Source: Njordibacter sp937773555
Lineage (GTDB): Bacteria; Pseudomonadota; Gammaproteobacteria; Pseudomonadales; Balneatricaceae
Direction: 5' to 3'
NCBI RefSeq assembly: GCF_047730085.1
Contig: NZ_CP159830.1
Coordinates: forward strand, 2,728,001-2,792,000
DNA: 64,000 bases
Positions 46,052 through 55,655 of this stretch are shown here, piece after piece (the first letter of the stretch is position 1; every line of letters starts with the position of its first letter). Position numbers and translations under genes: made by a program. The notes below the pieces were generated by a model, which was not told the origin of the DNA, ran no database searches, and saw only the letters and a list, made by a program, of their open reading frames with translations.

Positions 46052-49000
46052 ATGGTCATGGTAACTAAAACAAACGGGGCGTGTTTAACAGTATCTGCAC
46101 TTGGCTGTGAACAACTAAGTAAAAAGAGTCGCCTTTTAGTTGGAGGCTCTGGCTTGCTATGCTTCGCCCTAGCAATGCCAGTTTTGGCTACTGACTTTAT
46201 AATTACAGCTTTCAGCACAGAAGGTATCAAGACATCTGGCGGCACCAACAACGTTTTTGTCTCTAGTTCAGGAAGTATTGTGACAAATGGCTTCTTGTCA
46301 AACGGCATTTGGAACCAAGGCGCCAACAACACAACCACTGTGTCAGGAAGTATTACGACGAATGGCTGGATTTCAGACGGCATTTTGAACCAAGGCAATG
46401 ACAACACAACCACTGTGTCAGGAGGTATTACCACAGTCGCCTCGTCTTCCGGCATTTGGAACGAAGGCGCCAACAACACAACCACTGTGTCAGGACGTAT
46501 TACCACAGAAGCCGAGTCACCCGGCATTATGAACGACGGTAACAACAACACGACTACTGTGTCAGGACATATTGTGACGAATGGCCGCTTGTCACACGGC
46601 ATTTGGAACGACGGCAATGACAACACAACCGCTGTGTCAGGAAGTATTACAACAGAAGCCAAGTCACCCGGCATTTTGAACGACGGCGCCAACAACACAA
46701 CCACTGTGTCAGGAAGTATTACAACGGAAGGTGCGTCTTCACACGGCATTATGAACAAAGGCGACAACGGCAACACGACTACTGTGTCAGGAAGTATTGT
46801 GACGAATGGCCGCTCGTCACACGGCATTTGGAACAACGACAATGACAACACAACCACTGTGTCAGGAAGTATTGCGACGAATGGCCAAAATTCATACGGC
46901 ATTCGGAACGACGGGAATGACAACACAACCACTGTGTCAGGAAGTATTACGACGAATGACTCGATTTCACACGGCATTTGGAACATGGGCGACAACGGCA
47001 ACAACACGACCACTGTGTCAGGAAGTATTACAACGGAAGGCGAGTCTTCACACGGCATTATGAACGAAGGCGACAACGGCAACACGACTACTGTGTCAGG
47101 AAGTATTACAACGGAAGGCGAGTCTTCATACGGCATTTGGAACACTGGTAACAACAACACGACTACTGTGTCAGGAAGTATTACAACGGAAGGCGAGTCT
47201 TCATACGGCATTTGGAACACTGGTAACAACAACACGACCACTGTGTCAGGAAGTATTACAACGGAAGGCGAGTCTTCATACGGCATTTGGAACATTGGCA
47301 ACAACAACACGACCACTGTGTCAGGAAGTATTACAACGGAAGGCCATTCTTCAAACGGCATTCGGAACGACGGCAATGACAACACAACCACTGTGTCAGG
47401 AAGTATTACGACGAATGACTCGATTTCACACGGCATTCGGAACGACGGCAATGACAACACAACCGCTGTGTCAGGAAGTATTGTGACGAATGGCAGCTTT
47501 TCATACGGCATTCGGAACATGGGCGACAACGGCAACACGACTACTGTGTCAGGAAGTATTGTGACAAATGGCAACTTTTCATACGGCATTCGGAACATGG
47601 GCGACAACGGCAACAACACGACTACTGTGTCAGGAAGTATTGCGACGAATGGCCAAAATTCATACGGCATTCGGAACGACGGCAATGACAACACAACCGC
47701 TGTGTCAGGAAGTATTGTGACAAATGGCAACTTTTCAGACGGCATTCGGAACGACGGCAATGACAACACAACCGCTGTGTCAGGAAGTATTGTGACAAAT
47801 GGCAACTTTTCATACGGCATTCGGAACATGGGCGACAACGGCAACAACACGACTACTGTGTCAGGAAGTATTGTGACGAATGGCCACGTGTCAGACGGCA
47901 TTTTCAACCAAGGCAATGACAACACAACCACTGTGTCAGGAAGTATTACAACGGAAGGCGAGTCTTCAAACGGCATTCGGAACGACGGCAACGACAACAC
48001 GATCACCATTTCCGGGACAGTTAGTGCCACCCATTCAAGCTCAAACGCACTTTTTAATAGTATCAGCTCAGACATCAGCTTCATTCTCGATGAGGGCGCA
48101 GTCATTATTGGTGATATCACCACATTCGCTCTAGCAGGCGCTCCAGCAACAAACAACAAACTCACCCTCAACTTAGGCCAAGGCGCATCCTATGCCTACT
48201 CTGTCGGTGGTGGTGGCGCTATAACAGACGTTGGAACAGGCGCTGGTCGATGGACGTTCAGTGACCAAGATGGCCGCAAACCAAAGGTCACCATAAATGG
48301 TACAAACTGCGCAGCTTCGAGTGTCACGGTCTGTAACCTCGTTACAGCAGTTGGCAGCGGCAACGCCATGGAGCAAGATGAGCTACAATTTGCCGTGAAC
48401 TCCGCCATGATTGACTCATTGGAGTTCGGCAGTGGCCAAGCGAACGCCGCTGCAGAGTCGATGACCTCCACGCAGACGGCCAAGAGCAACACCTGGGCCA
48501 ACCTCTACGGCGGGACATCAAAGCGGGCCGCAAGCACAACTCAATCATCATTTTATGCTCGCAACGCTGGCCTAACTATTGGCACACCAGTCGCAATCAG
48601 TGACAGTCTTAATATAGACTTGGTACTCAACATGTCCAGAAGCAACCTCAACATTAGCCCATCCAAAGACCAAGAAATTACTGCACAGTCCTATAACTTG
48701 GGTGCAGCGCTGCGTGACCTGGTTCCGTCTGACACTTGGTCTGTGGATGCCTTTGGCTTTATTGGTCATAATGCCTACGATGGCAAACGCAAGGTGATGA
48801 ATAACGACACAGCCACTGGCTCTGAGACCGTCACAGCCTCTTACTCAGGTTTGGCAGTGCTTGTGGGTGTTAACGCGCAATACAGCCAAGCTATAGATGA
48901 CACGCTAAATTTTATAGGTGGTTTAAACGCTAGCCTAAGCAACGAGAGAATTGGGGCCTACTCTGAGAGCAAATACTTTGCTTGGAATGCCCGTACTATG

Positions 49001-49303
49001 ACGCTAGCCTCAGGTGGCTTTACTGTGGGTCTTGAGTATCACACGGCTACGCTGACCACCTTTGCAAGCCTTGGTGCTCAACGCAGTTCTCTGCGCAGTG
49101 GCAAGACAGCAGGCTACACCAACAATGGCACTGCAGGTTCTTATACCGACAGCACCAATGGGGATACCTATCGAACTGCCTCCATTGGCTTCGATTATGC
49201 AGGTGAAGGTGGTGTGTACTTTACAGGTGCTCTAGAACCCCTCTCTTCATCAGGTGGCGTGAGTGGTAACTCAACAAGCTTCAGTGTGGGCAAGAAGTTT
49301 TAA
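46052..49303 (+). CDS. Repeat-rich autotransporter (type V secretion) protein
   Basis: The 1083-residue protein has an extended basic N-terminus followed by a hydrophobic core (LLVGGSGLLCFALAMPVLA), giving a long signal peptide. A passenger of 23 repeats of 24-27 residues (residues 74-654) has the form GSI.T.G.SSYGI.N.G.NNTTTVS, typical of a beta-helix adhesin. A linker is followed by a C-terminal autotransporter beta-barrel of about 280 residues (from NTWANLYGGTSKRA) that ends in Phe (FSVGKKF), as required for outer-membrane insertion. The passenger is rich in Asn, Thr, Ser and Gly. No protease triad is seen. Likely an adhesin or surface-layer protein. Confidence 0.87.
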   Translation: MVMVTKTNGACLTVSALGCEQLSKKSRLLVGGSGLLCFALAMPVLATDFIITAFSTEGIKTSGGTNNVFVSSSGSIVTNGFLSNGIWNQGANNTTTVSGSITTNGWISDGILNQGNDNTTTVSGGITTVASSSGIWNEGANNTTTVSGRITTEAESPGIMNDGNNNTTTVSGHIVTNGRLSHGIWNDGNDNTTAVSGSITTEAKSPGILNDGANNTTTVSGSITTEGASSHGIMNKGDNGNTTTVSGSIVTNGRSSHGIWNNDNDNTTTVSGSIATNGQNSYGIRNDGNDNTTTVSGSITTNDSISHGIWNMGDNGNNTTTVSGSITTEGESSHGIMNEGDNGNTTTVSGSITTEGESSYGIWNTGNNNTTTVSGSITTEGESSYGIWNTGNNNTTTVSGSITTEGESSYGIWNIGNNNTTTVSGSITTEGHSSNGIRNDGNDNTTTVSGSITTNDSISHGIRNDGNDNTTAVSGSIVTNGSFSYGIRNMGDNGNTTTVSGSIVTNGNFSYGIRNMGDNGNNTTTVSGSIATNGQNSYGIRNDGNDNTTAVSGSIVTNGNFSDGIRNDGNDNTTAVSGSIVTNGNFSYGIRNMGDNGNNTTTVSGSIVTNGHVSDGIFNQGNDNTTTVSGSITTEGESSNGIRNDGNDNTITISGTVSATHSSSNALFNSISSDISFILDEGAVIIGDITTFALAGAPATNNKLTLNLGQGASYAYSVGGGGAITDVGTGAGRWTFSDQDGRKPKVTINGTNCAASSVTVCNLVTAVGSGNAMEQDELQFAVNSAMIDSLEFGSGQANAAAESMTSTQTAKSNTWANLYGGTSKRAASTTQSSFYARNAGLTIGTPVAISDSLNIDLVLNMSRSNLNISPSKDQEITAQSYNLGAALRDLVPSDTWSVDAFGFIGHNAYDGKRKVMNNDTATGSETVTASYSGLAVLVGVNAQYSQAIDDTLNFIGGLNASLSNERIGAYSESKYFAWNARTMTLASGGFTVGLEYHTATLTTFASLGAQRSSLRSGKTAGYTNNGTAGSYTDSTNGDTYRTASIGFDYAGEGGVYFTGALEPLSSSGGVSGNSTSFSVGKKF
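46271..48013 (+). repeat. 23 tandem in-frame repeats of about 75 bp
   Basis: Units of 72-81 bp (24-27 codons; total 581 codons) each begin GGAAGTATT or a variant and end with a conserved ACAACCACTGTGTCA-like block. Units 12-14 (47099-47323) are almost identical at the DNA level, and the longer units carry an extra Asp-Asn-Gly-Asn insertion. This points to recent expansion by slippage or unequal recombination. All unit lengths are multiples of three, so copy-number change keeps the frame. Confidence 0.93.
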
Positions 49304-49350
49304 AGGTTATGCCAAAAGGCACATGGGGCTCCATAGCTATGCATACAGGC

Positions 49351-50313
49351 CTAGGCGTACTTAACCGCAAACTCACGAGTTGCCTTGATAAGGTTATCTA
49401 CAATACCTGGCTCTTGTTGGGCGTGACCAGCGTCTCGCACAATATGTAATTGGCATTCTTGCCAAACATCATGAATCTCAAAAGCCTGTTCTGCCGGGCA
49501 GATCATGTCATAGCGACCATGCACAATAATGCCAGGTAAATGGCTAATCTTGTGCATATTTCTTAATAATTGGTTAGGCTTAAGAAAACACTGATTAACA
49601 AAATAATGACATTCAATTCGCGCTAATGCTAAAGCAAAATGACCATCTGCAAAGTTATCTACCAAAGGAGGATTTGGCGCTAAAGTGGCAATGCTACCTT
49701 CCCAAGTGGCCCATGCTTTTGCTGCTGAAAAACGCTTTAGTTCGTCAGTTCCGCATAGTAATTCATAATAGTGGTTAACCATTTGTCCAGTTGCTTCAGC
49801 AGCTGTGTTGAGAAGTGGCTTTTGAAATACGCGCCAATAGTCTGCAAACATGCGGCTAGCGCCACCCGTTTCGTAGATCCAGTCCACATCTTTTTTGCGG
49901 CCTAAGAAAATACCCCTTAATATAAGCCCTAATACCTGACCTGGATGTGCTTGGGCATAAGCGATAGCAAGCGTGCTGCCCCAAGAACCACCAAATAATA
50001 GCCATTTAGAGATGCCTAACTCGCCGCGTAGCAGCTCAAAATCGCTAATTAAATGCTGTGTTGTATTAGCCTCTAAACTGGCATGTGGCAAGGAACGTCC
50101 AGCACCGCGCTGGTCCATTAAAATAATATGGTAATTATTAGGATCGAAGAAACGCCGTGATGATGGCCCACAGCCCCCACCTGGGCCACCGTGCATGACG
50201 ACAACTGGGATACCGTGAGGATTGCCACACAACTCTACATAAAGGCTGTGCCCGTGGGTTACGGAGAGAAAAAATTCTCGATAGGGTTTGAGTTCTGGAT
50301 AAAGTTGTTGCAT
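49351..50313 (-). CDS. pip: Prolyl iminopeptidase
   Basis: The 320-residue alpha/beta hydrolase has the oxyanion motif HGGPGGGCGP (41-50), DQRGAGRS, the nucleophile elbow GGSWGS (108-113, Ser110), then GRYDMICP and DAGHAQQEP supplying the catalytic Asp and His. It removes N-terminal proline from peptides in the cytoplasm (no signal peptide). It is divergent from the FAD oxidoreductase gene 35 nt away. Confidence 0.93.
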   Translation of the reverse strand: MQQLYPELKPYREFFLSVTHGHSLYVELCGNPHGIPVVVMHGGPGGGCGPSSRRFFDPNNYHIILMDQRGAGRSLPHASLEANTTQHLISDFELLRGELGISKWLLFGGSWGSTLAIAYAQAHPGQVLGLILRGIFLGRKKDVDWIYETGGASRMFADYWRVFQKPLLNTAAEATGQMVNHYYELLCGTDELKRFSAAKAWATWEGSIATLAPNPPLVDNFADGHFALALARIECHYFVNQCFLKPNQLLRNMHKISHLPGIIVHGRYDMICPAEQAFEIHDVWQECQLHIVRDAGHAQQEPGIVDNLIKATREFAVKYA

Positions 50314-50348
50314 GGTGTCAACTCAATATAAGACTATGTTTAGCAAAA

Positions 50349-51674
50349 ATGACCCAATTTACACCCTACTGGTGGCAAGATCAGCCCCAATATCGTAACA
50401 CTGAAGCGCCTCCAACCAAAGCCGATTATGTTGTTGTAGGTGCAGGCTTTACTGGTTTAAGTGCAGCACTAACCTTAGCAGAAGCAGGCTGTCAGGTTAT
50501 TGTGCTAGACAGTGAAGCTATAGGTTTTGGCGCAAGCACTCGTAACGGCGGTATGTTGGGCTCTGGCCACAAAATGTCTGTGGCTGATGCACAGAAGCAT
50601 TATGGGCCAACCATCGCTGCCCAATTGCATTGTGAGGCCAATGCCTCACTAGACTTCACCAAAAACCTTATTGTTAATCAAAACATCGACTGTGATTTAC
50701 ACGCCTGTGGTCGTTTACGTACCGCATGGACACCACAGGATTACACAGCCATGGCCGCGGCCAATGCAGGGTTACAAAAAATTGAAACGTTTGCAGCGCG
50801 TATGGTGACGCCTGATGAAATGGCTGAGCATATTGATACAGAATTATATTTTGGTGGCTTGCTCTACAAAGACCATGCCTGCGTGCAACCTAAGAAATTA
50901 CACCAAGGGCTGCTAGAGCTGGCATTAGACGCTGGCGTGAGAGTATTTGGTGAGCAACCTGTAAGTAGAGTTAAGCCTCACCTAAATGGTTTTAACATAA
51001 GCACTAAGGGACAGAATATACATTGCCAACAGGTGCTCATGGCCACTAATGGCTACACCCAACCTAGCGTTTCTATGTTTCTTGCCAAGCGCGTTATGCC
51101 AGTGCCCAGTTTCATTATTGTCACCGAAGAGCTAGGAAAAAACAGGGTTCAAGCGCTATTGCCTGGTGGTCACTGTATGGTTGAGACCCGCCAGCGCTTT
51201 TGCTATTATAGAGCCACGCCCTGCGGCAAACGCATAATGCTTGGTTCCCGCGTAGCCTTGCACGCCATCACACCGCAACAGGCACTAACCACCCTAACAA
51301 CTAAACTTACAGAAATATTTCCAAGTCTAAAAGACACTAAAATTAGCCATTGCTGGACGGGCTTTACTGGCTTCAGTTTTAGTAAACTACCTAACATAGG
51401 CTGCCATAATGGCATTTATCACGCCATGGGTTACTGCGGTAATGGTGTAGCTATGGCGCCCTACTTGGGCCACAAAGCTGCCCTAAAAATGCTCCACCCA
51501 GAGCAGCAGTTTTCAGTGTTTGAGCAAACCCCCTTACAAAGCCGAATTTACCATCATGGCAGCACTTGGCACATGCCTGCAGCTAGTGCCTGGTATAGAA
51601 CTAGGGATTGGTGGGATAATAGACAACGCACTAAAGCGCTTAGCGCCCTTCATCAGAAAAACGACTCACTGTAA
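50349..51674 (+). CDS. FAD-dependent oxidoreductase (DAO family, PuuB/OrdL-like)
   Basis: The 441-residue protein has an N-terminal FAD-binding Rossmann motif VVVGAGFTGLSAALTLAEAG, then STRNGGMLGSGHKMSV typical of gamma-glutamylputrescine oxidase and glycine/sarcosine oxidase relatives. The C-terminal YCGNGVAMAPYLGHKAAL binds FAD. Such enzymes oxidise amines or amino acids. No polyamine genes are nearby, so the substrate is open. The next gene begins 88 nt downstream on the same strand. Confidence 0.85.
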   Translation: MTQFTPYWWQDQPQYRNTEAPPTKADYVVVGAGFTGLSAALTLAEAGCQVIVLDSEAIGFGASTRNGGMLGSGHKMSVADAQKHYGPTIAAQLHCEANASLDFTKNLIVNQNIDCDLHACGRLRTAWTPQDYTAMAAANAGLQKIETFAARMVTPDEMAEHIDTELYFGGLLYKDHACVQPKKLHQGLLELALDAGVRVFGEQPVSRVKPHLNGFNISTKGQNIHCQQVLMATNGYTQPSVSMFLAKRVMPVPSFIIVTEELGKNRVQALLPGGHCMVETRQRFCYYRATPCGKRIMLGSRVALHAITPQQALTTLTTKLTEIFPSLKDTKISHCWTGFTGFSFSKLPNIGCHNGIYHAMGYCGNGVAMAPYLGHKAALKMLHPEQQFSVFEQTPLQSRIYHHGSTWHMPAASAWYRTRDWWDNRQRTKALSALHQKNDSL

Positions 51675-51762
51675 TTGGTCTTGGCCTTTGGCTTATCCAT
51701 TTTGTAGGCTAGGTGTCCTCATAAACCAACATAAACATTTACATTTTATAAAGGAATTAGAA

Positions 51763-52905
51763 ATGAGCAAAATACTCACTAGCCATGTAGGTTCACTGCC
51801 GAGAACTCAAGACGTTGTTGACTATATTTTTTCAAAAGAAAATCAGCAGCACTACGATGAGACTGGGTTTGACAAGTGTATGACAAGTAATGTGCTGGAT
51901 ACTGTGGAGAAGCAAAAACATGCTGGTATAGACATTGTTAGCGATGGAGAAACATCAAAAATATCATATGCAACCTATGTGAAAGATAGATATACGGGTT
52001 TTTCAGGTGATAGTCCTCGTAACCCTCCAGAAGATTTAAAACTTTTCCCAGGCTTTCTTAAACGCTTATCAGATGACGGTGGCACACCACAATATGCTCG
52101 GCCAATGTGTACTGGAGAAGTAAAGTCTAAAGGGCAGGGAGAGCTACAAAAAGACATTTCTAATTTAAAAGCAGCTATGGCCAAAAATGGAATCGAAAGA
52201 GGCTTTATGAATGCTGCCTCACCTGGCGTTATTTCTTTATTCTTACAAAATGACCATTACTCAACCAGGGAGGCTTATCTAGCAGCCCTTGCAGATGCTA
52301 TGCGAGATGAGTACGAGACTATTGTGGCTTCAGGGTTAGATTTGCAGCTAGACTGCCCAGACTTAGCTCTTTCTAGGCATATGTTATTTAGCCATTTGTC
52401 AGACTCAGAGTTTATAAAGGTTGCAGAGTCACATGTGGAAGCTCTCAATCATGCGCTACAGAATGTGCCAGAAGAAAAAGTACGGATCCATATCTGCTGG
52501 GGTAATTATGAGGGGCCTCACTGTTGTGACATTGATATGAATAAGGTGTTTAGCACGTTAATGAAGGCTAAAGCACAATATACTTTATTTGAAACCTCAA
52601 ACCCTCGTCATGCTCATGAGTGGACGGTCTTTCGCGACCGCAAGAACGAAATACCAGACAATAAAATACTTGTTCCTGGTGTAGTGGACACCACTACAAA
52701 TTTTATTGAACACCCTGAATTAGTTGCAGAGCGTATACAAAAATTTGTTGATATTGTTGGTACGCAAAGAGTCGTTGCGGGTTCTGACTGCGGATTTGGT
52801 ACCTTTGCAGGTTTTGGGGCGGTAGATCCAGACATTGCTTTTGCCAAGTTAAAATCCCTTTCTGAAGGCGCTGCACTTGTAAGCAAGCGCATGGGGGGTC
52901 TCTAG
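51763..52905 (+). CDS. MetE C-terminal-like (core-MetE) methyltransferase
   Basis: The 380-residue protein matches only the catalytic C-terminal barrel of cobalamin-independent methionine synthase. Zinc ligands are visible as His243 and Cys245 (IHICWGN), Glu277 (LFETSN) and Cys343 (SDCGF), with the N-terminal HVGSLPR. The folate-binding N-terminal half of full MetE is absent. Stand-alone proteins of this type can use other methyl donors, in some organisms methylcobamides, or can act on other thiols. AAGGA lies 7 nt upstream of this ATG; the longer frame from 51520 overlaps the FAD gene and is rejected. A bulged hairpin at 52977-53004 follows the gene. Confidence 0.85.
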   Translation: MSKILTSHVGSLPRTQDVVDYIFSKENQQHYDETGFDKCMTSNVLDTVEKQKHAGIDIVSDGETSKISYATYVKDRYTGFSGDSPRNPPEDLKLFPGFLKRLSDDGGTPQYARPMCTGEVKSKGQGELQKDISNLKAAMAKNGIERGFMNAASPGVISLFLQNDHYSTREAYLAALADAMRDEYETIVASGLDLQLDCPDLALSRHMLFSHLSDSEFIKVAESHVEALNHALQNVPEEKVRIHICWGNYEGPHCCDIDMNKVFSTLMKAKAQYTLFETSNPRHAHEWTVFRDRKNEIPDNKILVPGVVDTTTNFIEHPELVAERIQKFVDIVGTQRVVAGSDCGFGTFAGFGAVDPDIAFAKLKSLSEGAALVSKRMGGL

Positions 52906-53167
52906 CTTTAATCTTTTTTTACTATTTGACAGCTCTAGTAAATCAGGCTTGATTAAGTGAACAAAAGGGGTACCAAACGCTAGGCAATAGCTGCGCCTAA
53001 GCGTTACATGGCACGTGTAAAAATGTACCGTTTTAGGCAACCTTTACCGTAGAGTTAAGCTTTAGCTAAAACCATGACGAGATTGAATACGCCCAGGCCG
53101 CACCTAATACATTAGTCACCTTATAAACGTATTATTATTCGCCATATAAGCCTACAATAGTGGGAAA

Positions 53168-53300
53168 TGAGTGGTTCTGCTTGGCAAACAGGCAGTTAAA
53201 TGGGAAGCATGGACAAGATTACGGCAACCCGGTCTTGAGCCAACACTGCCCCCGCAACGGTGAATCGCTAGGCGATTTAGTCCGATACCAGCCCCTCAAA
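53168..53300 (+). promoter_or_regulatory. Cobalamin riboswitch
   Basis: The leader contains the cobalamin riboswitch core: GGCAGTTAAATGGGAAGC, then GAGCCAACA and CTGCCCCCGCAACGGTGA (53246-53263), a variable hairpin TCGCTAGGCGA and AGTCCGATACCAGCC at the 3' side. A small GAAACC/GGTTTC hairpin (53310-53335) lies between it and the first cob gene and may be part of the expression platform. It would reduce expression of the operon when adenosylcobalamin is plentiful. Boundaries are approximate. Confidence 0.93.
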
Positions 53301-53358
53301 ATGTAATCAGAAACCTAGCATTTATAATGGGTTTCACATAAATCGTGCGGTGGGTGCG

Positions 53359-55065
53359 ATGGATACTGCTATGCTCAAATCAAACTTCCCGTTTACTGCC
53401 GTTGTTGGCCAATCTCCAGTTAAGCTGGCGTTAACTTTGCTAGCTATTGATCCTGCGATTGGTGGTGTGCTCGTTAGTGGCCCCCGTGGTAGTGCCAAGT
53501 CTACCTTGGCTCGCAGTTTAGCAGACCTCAATATTGCCAACCTAAGCCAATTAGTTACTCTCCCCCTAGGGGCTAGCGAAGAGATGGTGACTGGCACTAT
53601 AGACCTACAAAAAGTACTTGGTGAACAACAGGTTACCTTTGCGCCAGGGCTTTTAAGTAAGGCCCATAAAGGCTTACTTTATGTAGACGAAGTGAATCTT
53701 TTACCAGATGCCTTAGTAGACTTACTATTAGACGCTGCTGCCAGTGGCGTGAACCACATAGAACGTGATGGCATTAGCCACCAGCATGAAGCCGAATTTA
53801 CCCTAATGGGCACCATGAACCCCGATGAAGGCGACTTGCGACCACAGTTGCTAGATCGTTTTGGCTTTGGTGTGGCGCTTGAGAATACCTACAGCGCCCA
53901 CGAACGCGTAGAAATTGTGCGTCGCCGCCAAGACTTTGATGCCAACCCTGAAGCCTTTTTAGCAGACTATGCTAAGCCACAAGAGGCTTTGCAAACCCGC
54001 ATTCGAAAGGCACAATTACAACTCAGTCTAATTACAGCAAGCGACGAAATGCGTTTGCAAATAGCCCAACGCTGTGTAGCAGCCCAAGTAGATGGGGTAC
54101 GAGGCGATTTAGTATGGCTTCGGGCTGCTCAAGCCAATGCTGCACTTCGCCAAGGCGATAACGTCACTTTAGTAGACATCGATGCCGTTGAAGAGCTAGT
54201 ACTGATGCATCGCCGTAATGAGACTGATACCCTCAGCCCGCCCAATACCCCAAACGATAAACCACCCCAAAACCCGCCACCTTTCGAGCGCCCAAGCCAA
54301 AGCAAGCCAAAAACAGCACACCACAAACGTGCACAAGACTGGGGAGAAATGGCCCCAACTAAACAAACAACGGGCCAAATACGCCATATTGCTCAAAACG
54401 AAATCACCCATAAGGCAATTCCAAACTTAACCACCAATGCTGGTAAAGGCCTACAAGGCCAAGGCAACAGTAGAGTAACTCGGCAATGGTCTAAACGTAT
54501 TAATTGGTTTTCTAGTTTAATTGCAGGCCGTAATAGAGCCAATGCCATCGACTTACGCTACCGCCGCCAACGAGGTGCTGATCCAGTAATGCACCTAGTG
54601 CTGCTTGACACATCCGCATCGACCTTAAATGGTGATGGCCAGAGCCAGGCAAAAGGCTTAGTAGCAGGTATGGCTCATCACGCTTATTTAGCCCGCCAGC
54701 AATTGGTGCTGCTGGGATTTGGTAATGACCAAGTGTCTGAGCTATACAGCCAAGGTCGTGCACCCAAAGCCATGGCCCCATTGCTTAACACCTTTGGCGC
54801 AGGTGGCGGCACCCCACTAAAACAAGCCATTGTCCACGCTAGGGCCTTTGCAACCCGGTTACTTAGGCGAAACCCAGCGACCCATATTATTAATACTATT
54901 ATTACTGACGGCCGTGTGCAGCAGGATTTATCAGGCCTCAAATTGCATGGTGAATCTGTTCTCGTAGACATTGAACAAGGCCAGGTGAAGCGCGGCCGTG
55001 GGCAGCAGATCGCGCATGCTTTAAACGCAGAGTATTTAACCTTATCCCAAGCGAGACTTGTTTAA
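53359..55065 (+). CDS. ChlID-type magnesium/cobalt chelatase subunit (AAA+ plus VWA)
   Basis: The 568-residue protein joins an AAA+ ATPase and a von Willebrand factor A domain. Walker A is GPRGSAKST (41-49), Walker B GLLYVDEVNLLPD, then GTMNPDEGDLRPQLLDRFGF. A Pro/Lys-rich linker (about 290-390) precedes the VWA domain with metal-site motif LLDTSAST (Asp417). Such proteins partner with CobN in aerobic cobalt insertion in pseudomonads and relatives, replacing CobST. CobN is not visible here. The ATG at 53359 is chosen; GTG 53350 and ATG 53371 are alternatives. It is the first gene after the riboswitch. Confidence 0.87.
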   Translation: MDTAMLKSNFPFTAVVGQSPVKLALTLLAIDPAIGGVLVSGPRGSAKSTLARSLADLNIANLSQLVTLPLGASEEMVTGTIDLQKVLGEQQVTFAPGLLSKAHKGLLYVDEVNLLPDALVDLLLDAAASGVNHIERDGISHQHEAEFTLMGTMNPDEGDLRPQLLDRFGFGVALENTYSAHERVEIVRRRQDFDANPEAFLADYAKPQEALQTRIRKAQLQLSLITASDEMRLQIAQRCVAAQVDGVRGDLVWLRAAQANAALRQGDNVTLVDIDAVEELVLMHRRNETDTLSPPNTPNDKPPQNPPPFERPSQSKPKTAHHKRAQDWGEMAPTKQTTGQIRHIAQNEITHKAIPNLTTNAGKGLQGQGNSRVTRQWSKRINWFSSLIAGRNRANAIDLRYRRQRGADPVMHLVLLDTSASTLNGDGQSQAKGLVAGMAHHAYLARQQLVLLGFGNDQVSELYSQGRAPKAMAPLLNTFGAGGGTPLKQAIVHARAFATRLLRRNPATHIINTIITDGRVQQDLSGLKLHGESVLVDIEQGQVKRGRGQQIAHALNAEYLTLSQARLV

Positions 55066-55655
55066 TGAGTAAAACCCATGAAGAACGCATGGCAGCTAAA
55101 AAAGCTGTTATTGATGCTCGTATTGCTAAGGCCACAGAGGAACGTGGCGTTACCATTCTATTACGTGGCAATGGTAAGGGTAAAAGTAGCTCTGCCTTTG
55201 GCACCATGATGCGATGCTTAGGCCACGGCAAAAAAGCAGCTGTAGTTCAGTTTGTTAAAGGACGTGTTGAAACTGGTGAATACAAATTTTTTAAAGACTA
55301 CTCAGGCCTGGACTGGCACGTGATGGGGCATGGTTTTACATGGGAAACGCAAGATAAATCTAACGATATTGCAGCCGCACAAAAAGCTTGGGAGATCACC
55401 CAGGGCCTATTAAAAGATCCTAGTGTCGACATGCTAGTACTGGATGAAATGGCCTATGTGTTTAAGTATAACTATTTGCCTTTAGAGCCTGTGTTAGAAG
55501 CCCTAGCTAACCGTCCACATCACCAAACTGTAATAATTACTGGCCGAGTAATGCCTGAAGCACTGGTAGAATATGCCGACACGATTAGCACCGTAAAAGA
55601 TGATGGCCATGCGTTTCGCATAGGCGTTAAAGCTCAAGCTGGTATTGAATATTAA
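55065..55655 (+). CDS. cobO: Cob(I)yrinic acid a,c-diamide adenosyltransferase
   Basis: The 196-residue BtuR/CobO/CobP protein has the P-loop GNGKGKSS (35-42), then AAVVQFVKGRVETGEYKFF, VDMLVLDEMAYVFKYNYL and VIITGRVMPEALVEYADTIS. It adds the 5'-deoxyadenosyl group from ATP to cobalt. Start and stop overlap neighbouring genes as TAATG, indicating coupled translation. Confidence 0.95.
   Translation: MSKTHEERMAAKKAVIDARIAKATEERGVTILLRGNGKGKSSSAFGTMMRCLGHGKKAAVVQFVKGRVETGEYKFFKDYSGLDWHVMGHGFTWETQDKSNDIAAAQKAWEITQGLLKDPSVDMLVLDEMAYVFKYNYLPLEPVLEALANRPHHQTVIITGRVMPEALVEYADTISTVKDDGHAFRIGVKAQAGIEY

Noticed and set aside
46271..48013. CRISPR-like array
   Set aside because: The repeats are contiguous, in frame, variable and translated, without unique spacers or cas genes.
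46024..48171. A 715-codon open frame antisense to the autotransporter repeats
   Set aside because: The codon-level repetition keeps one antisense frame open in every unit. The translation is a monotonous low-complexity repeat, and the sense frame has the signal peptide and barrel.
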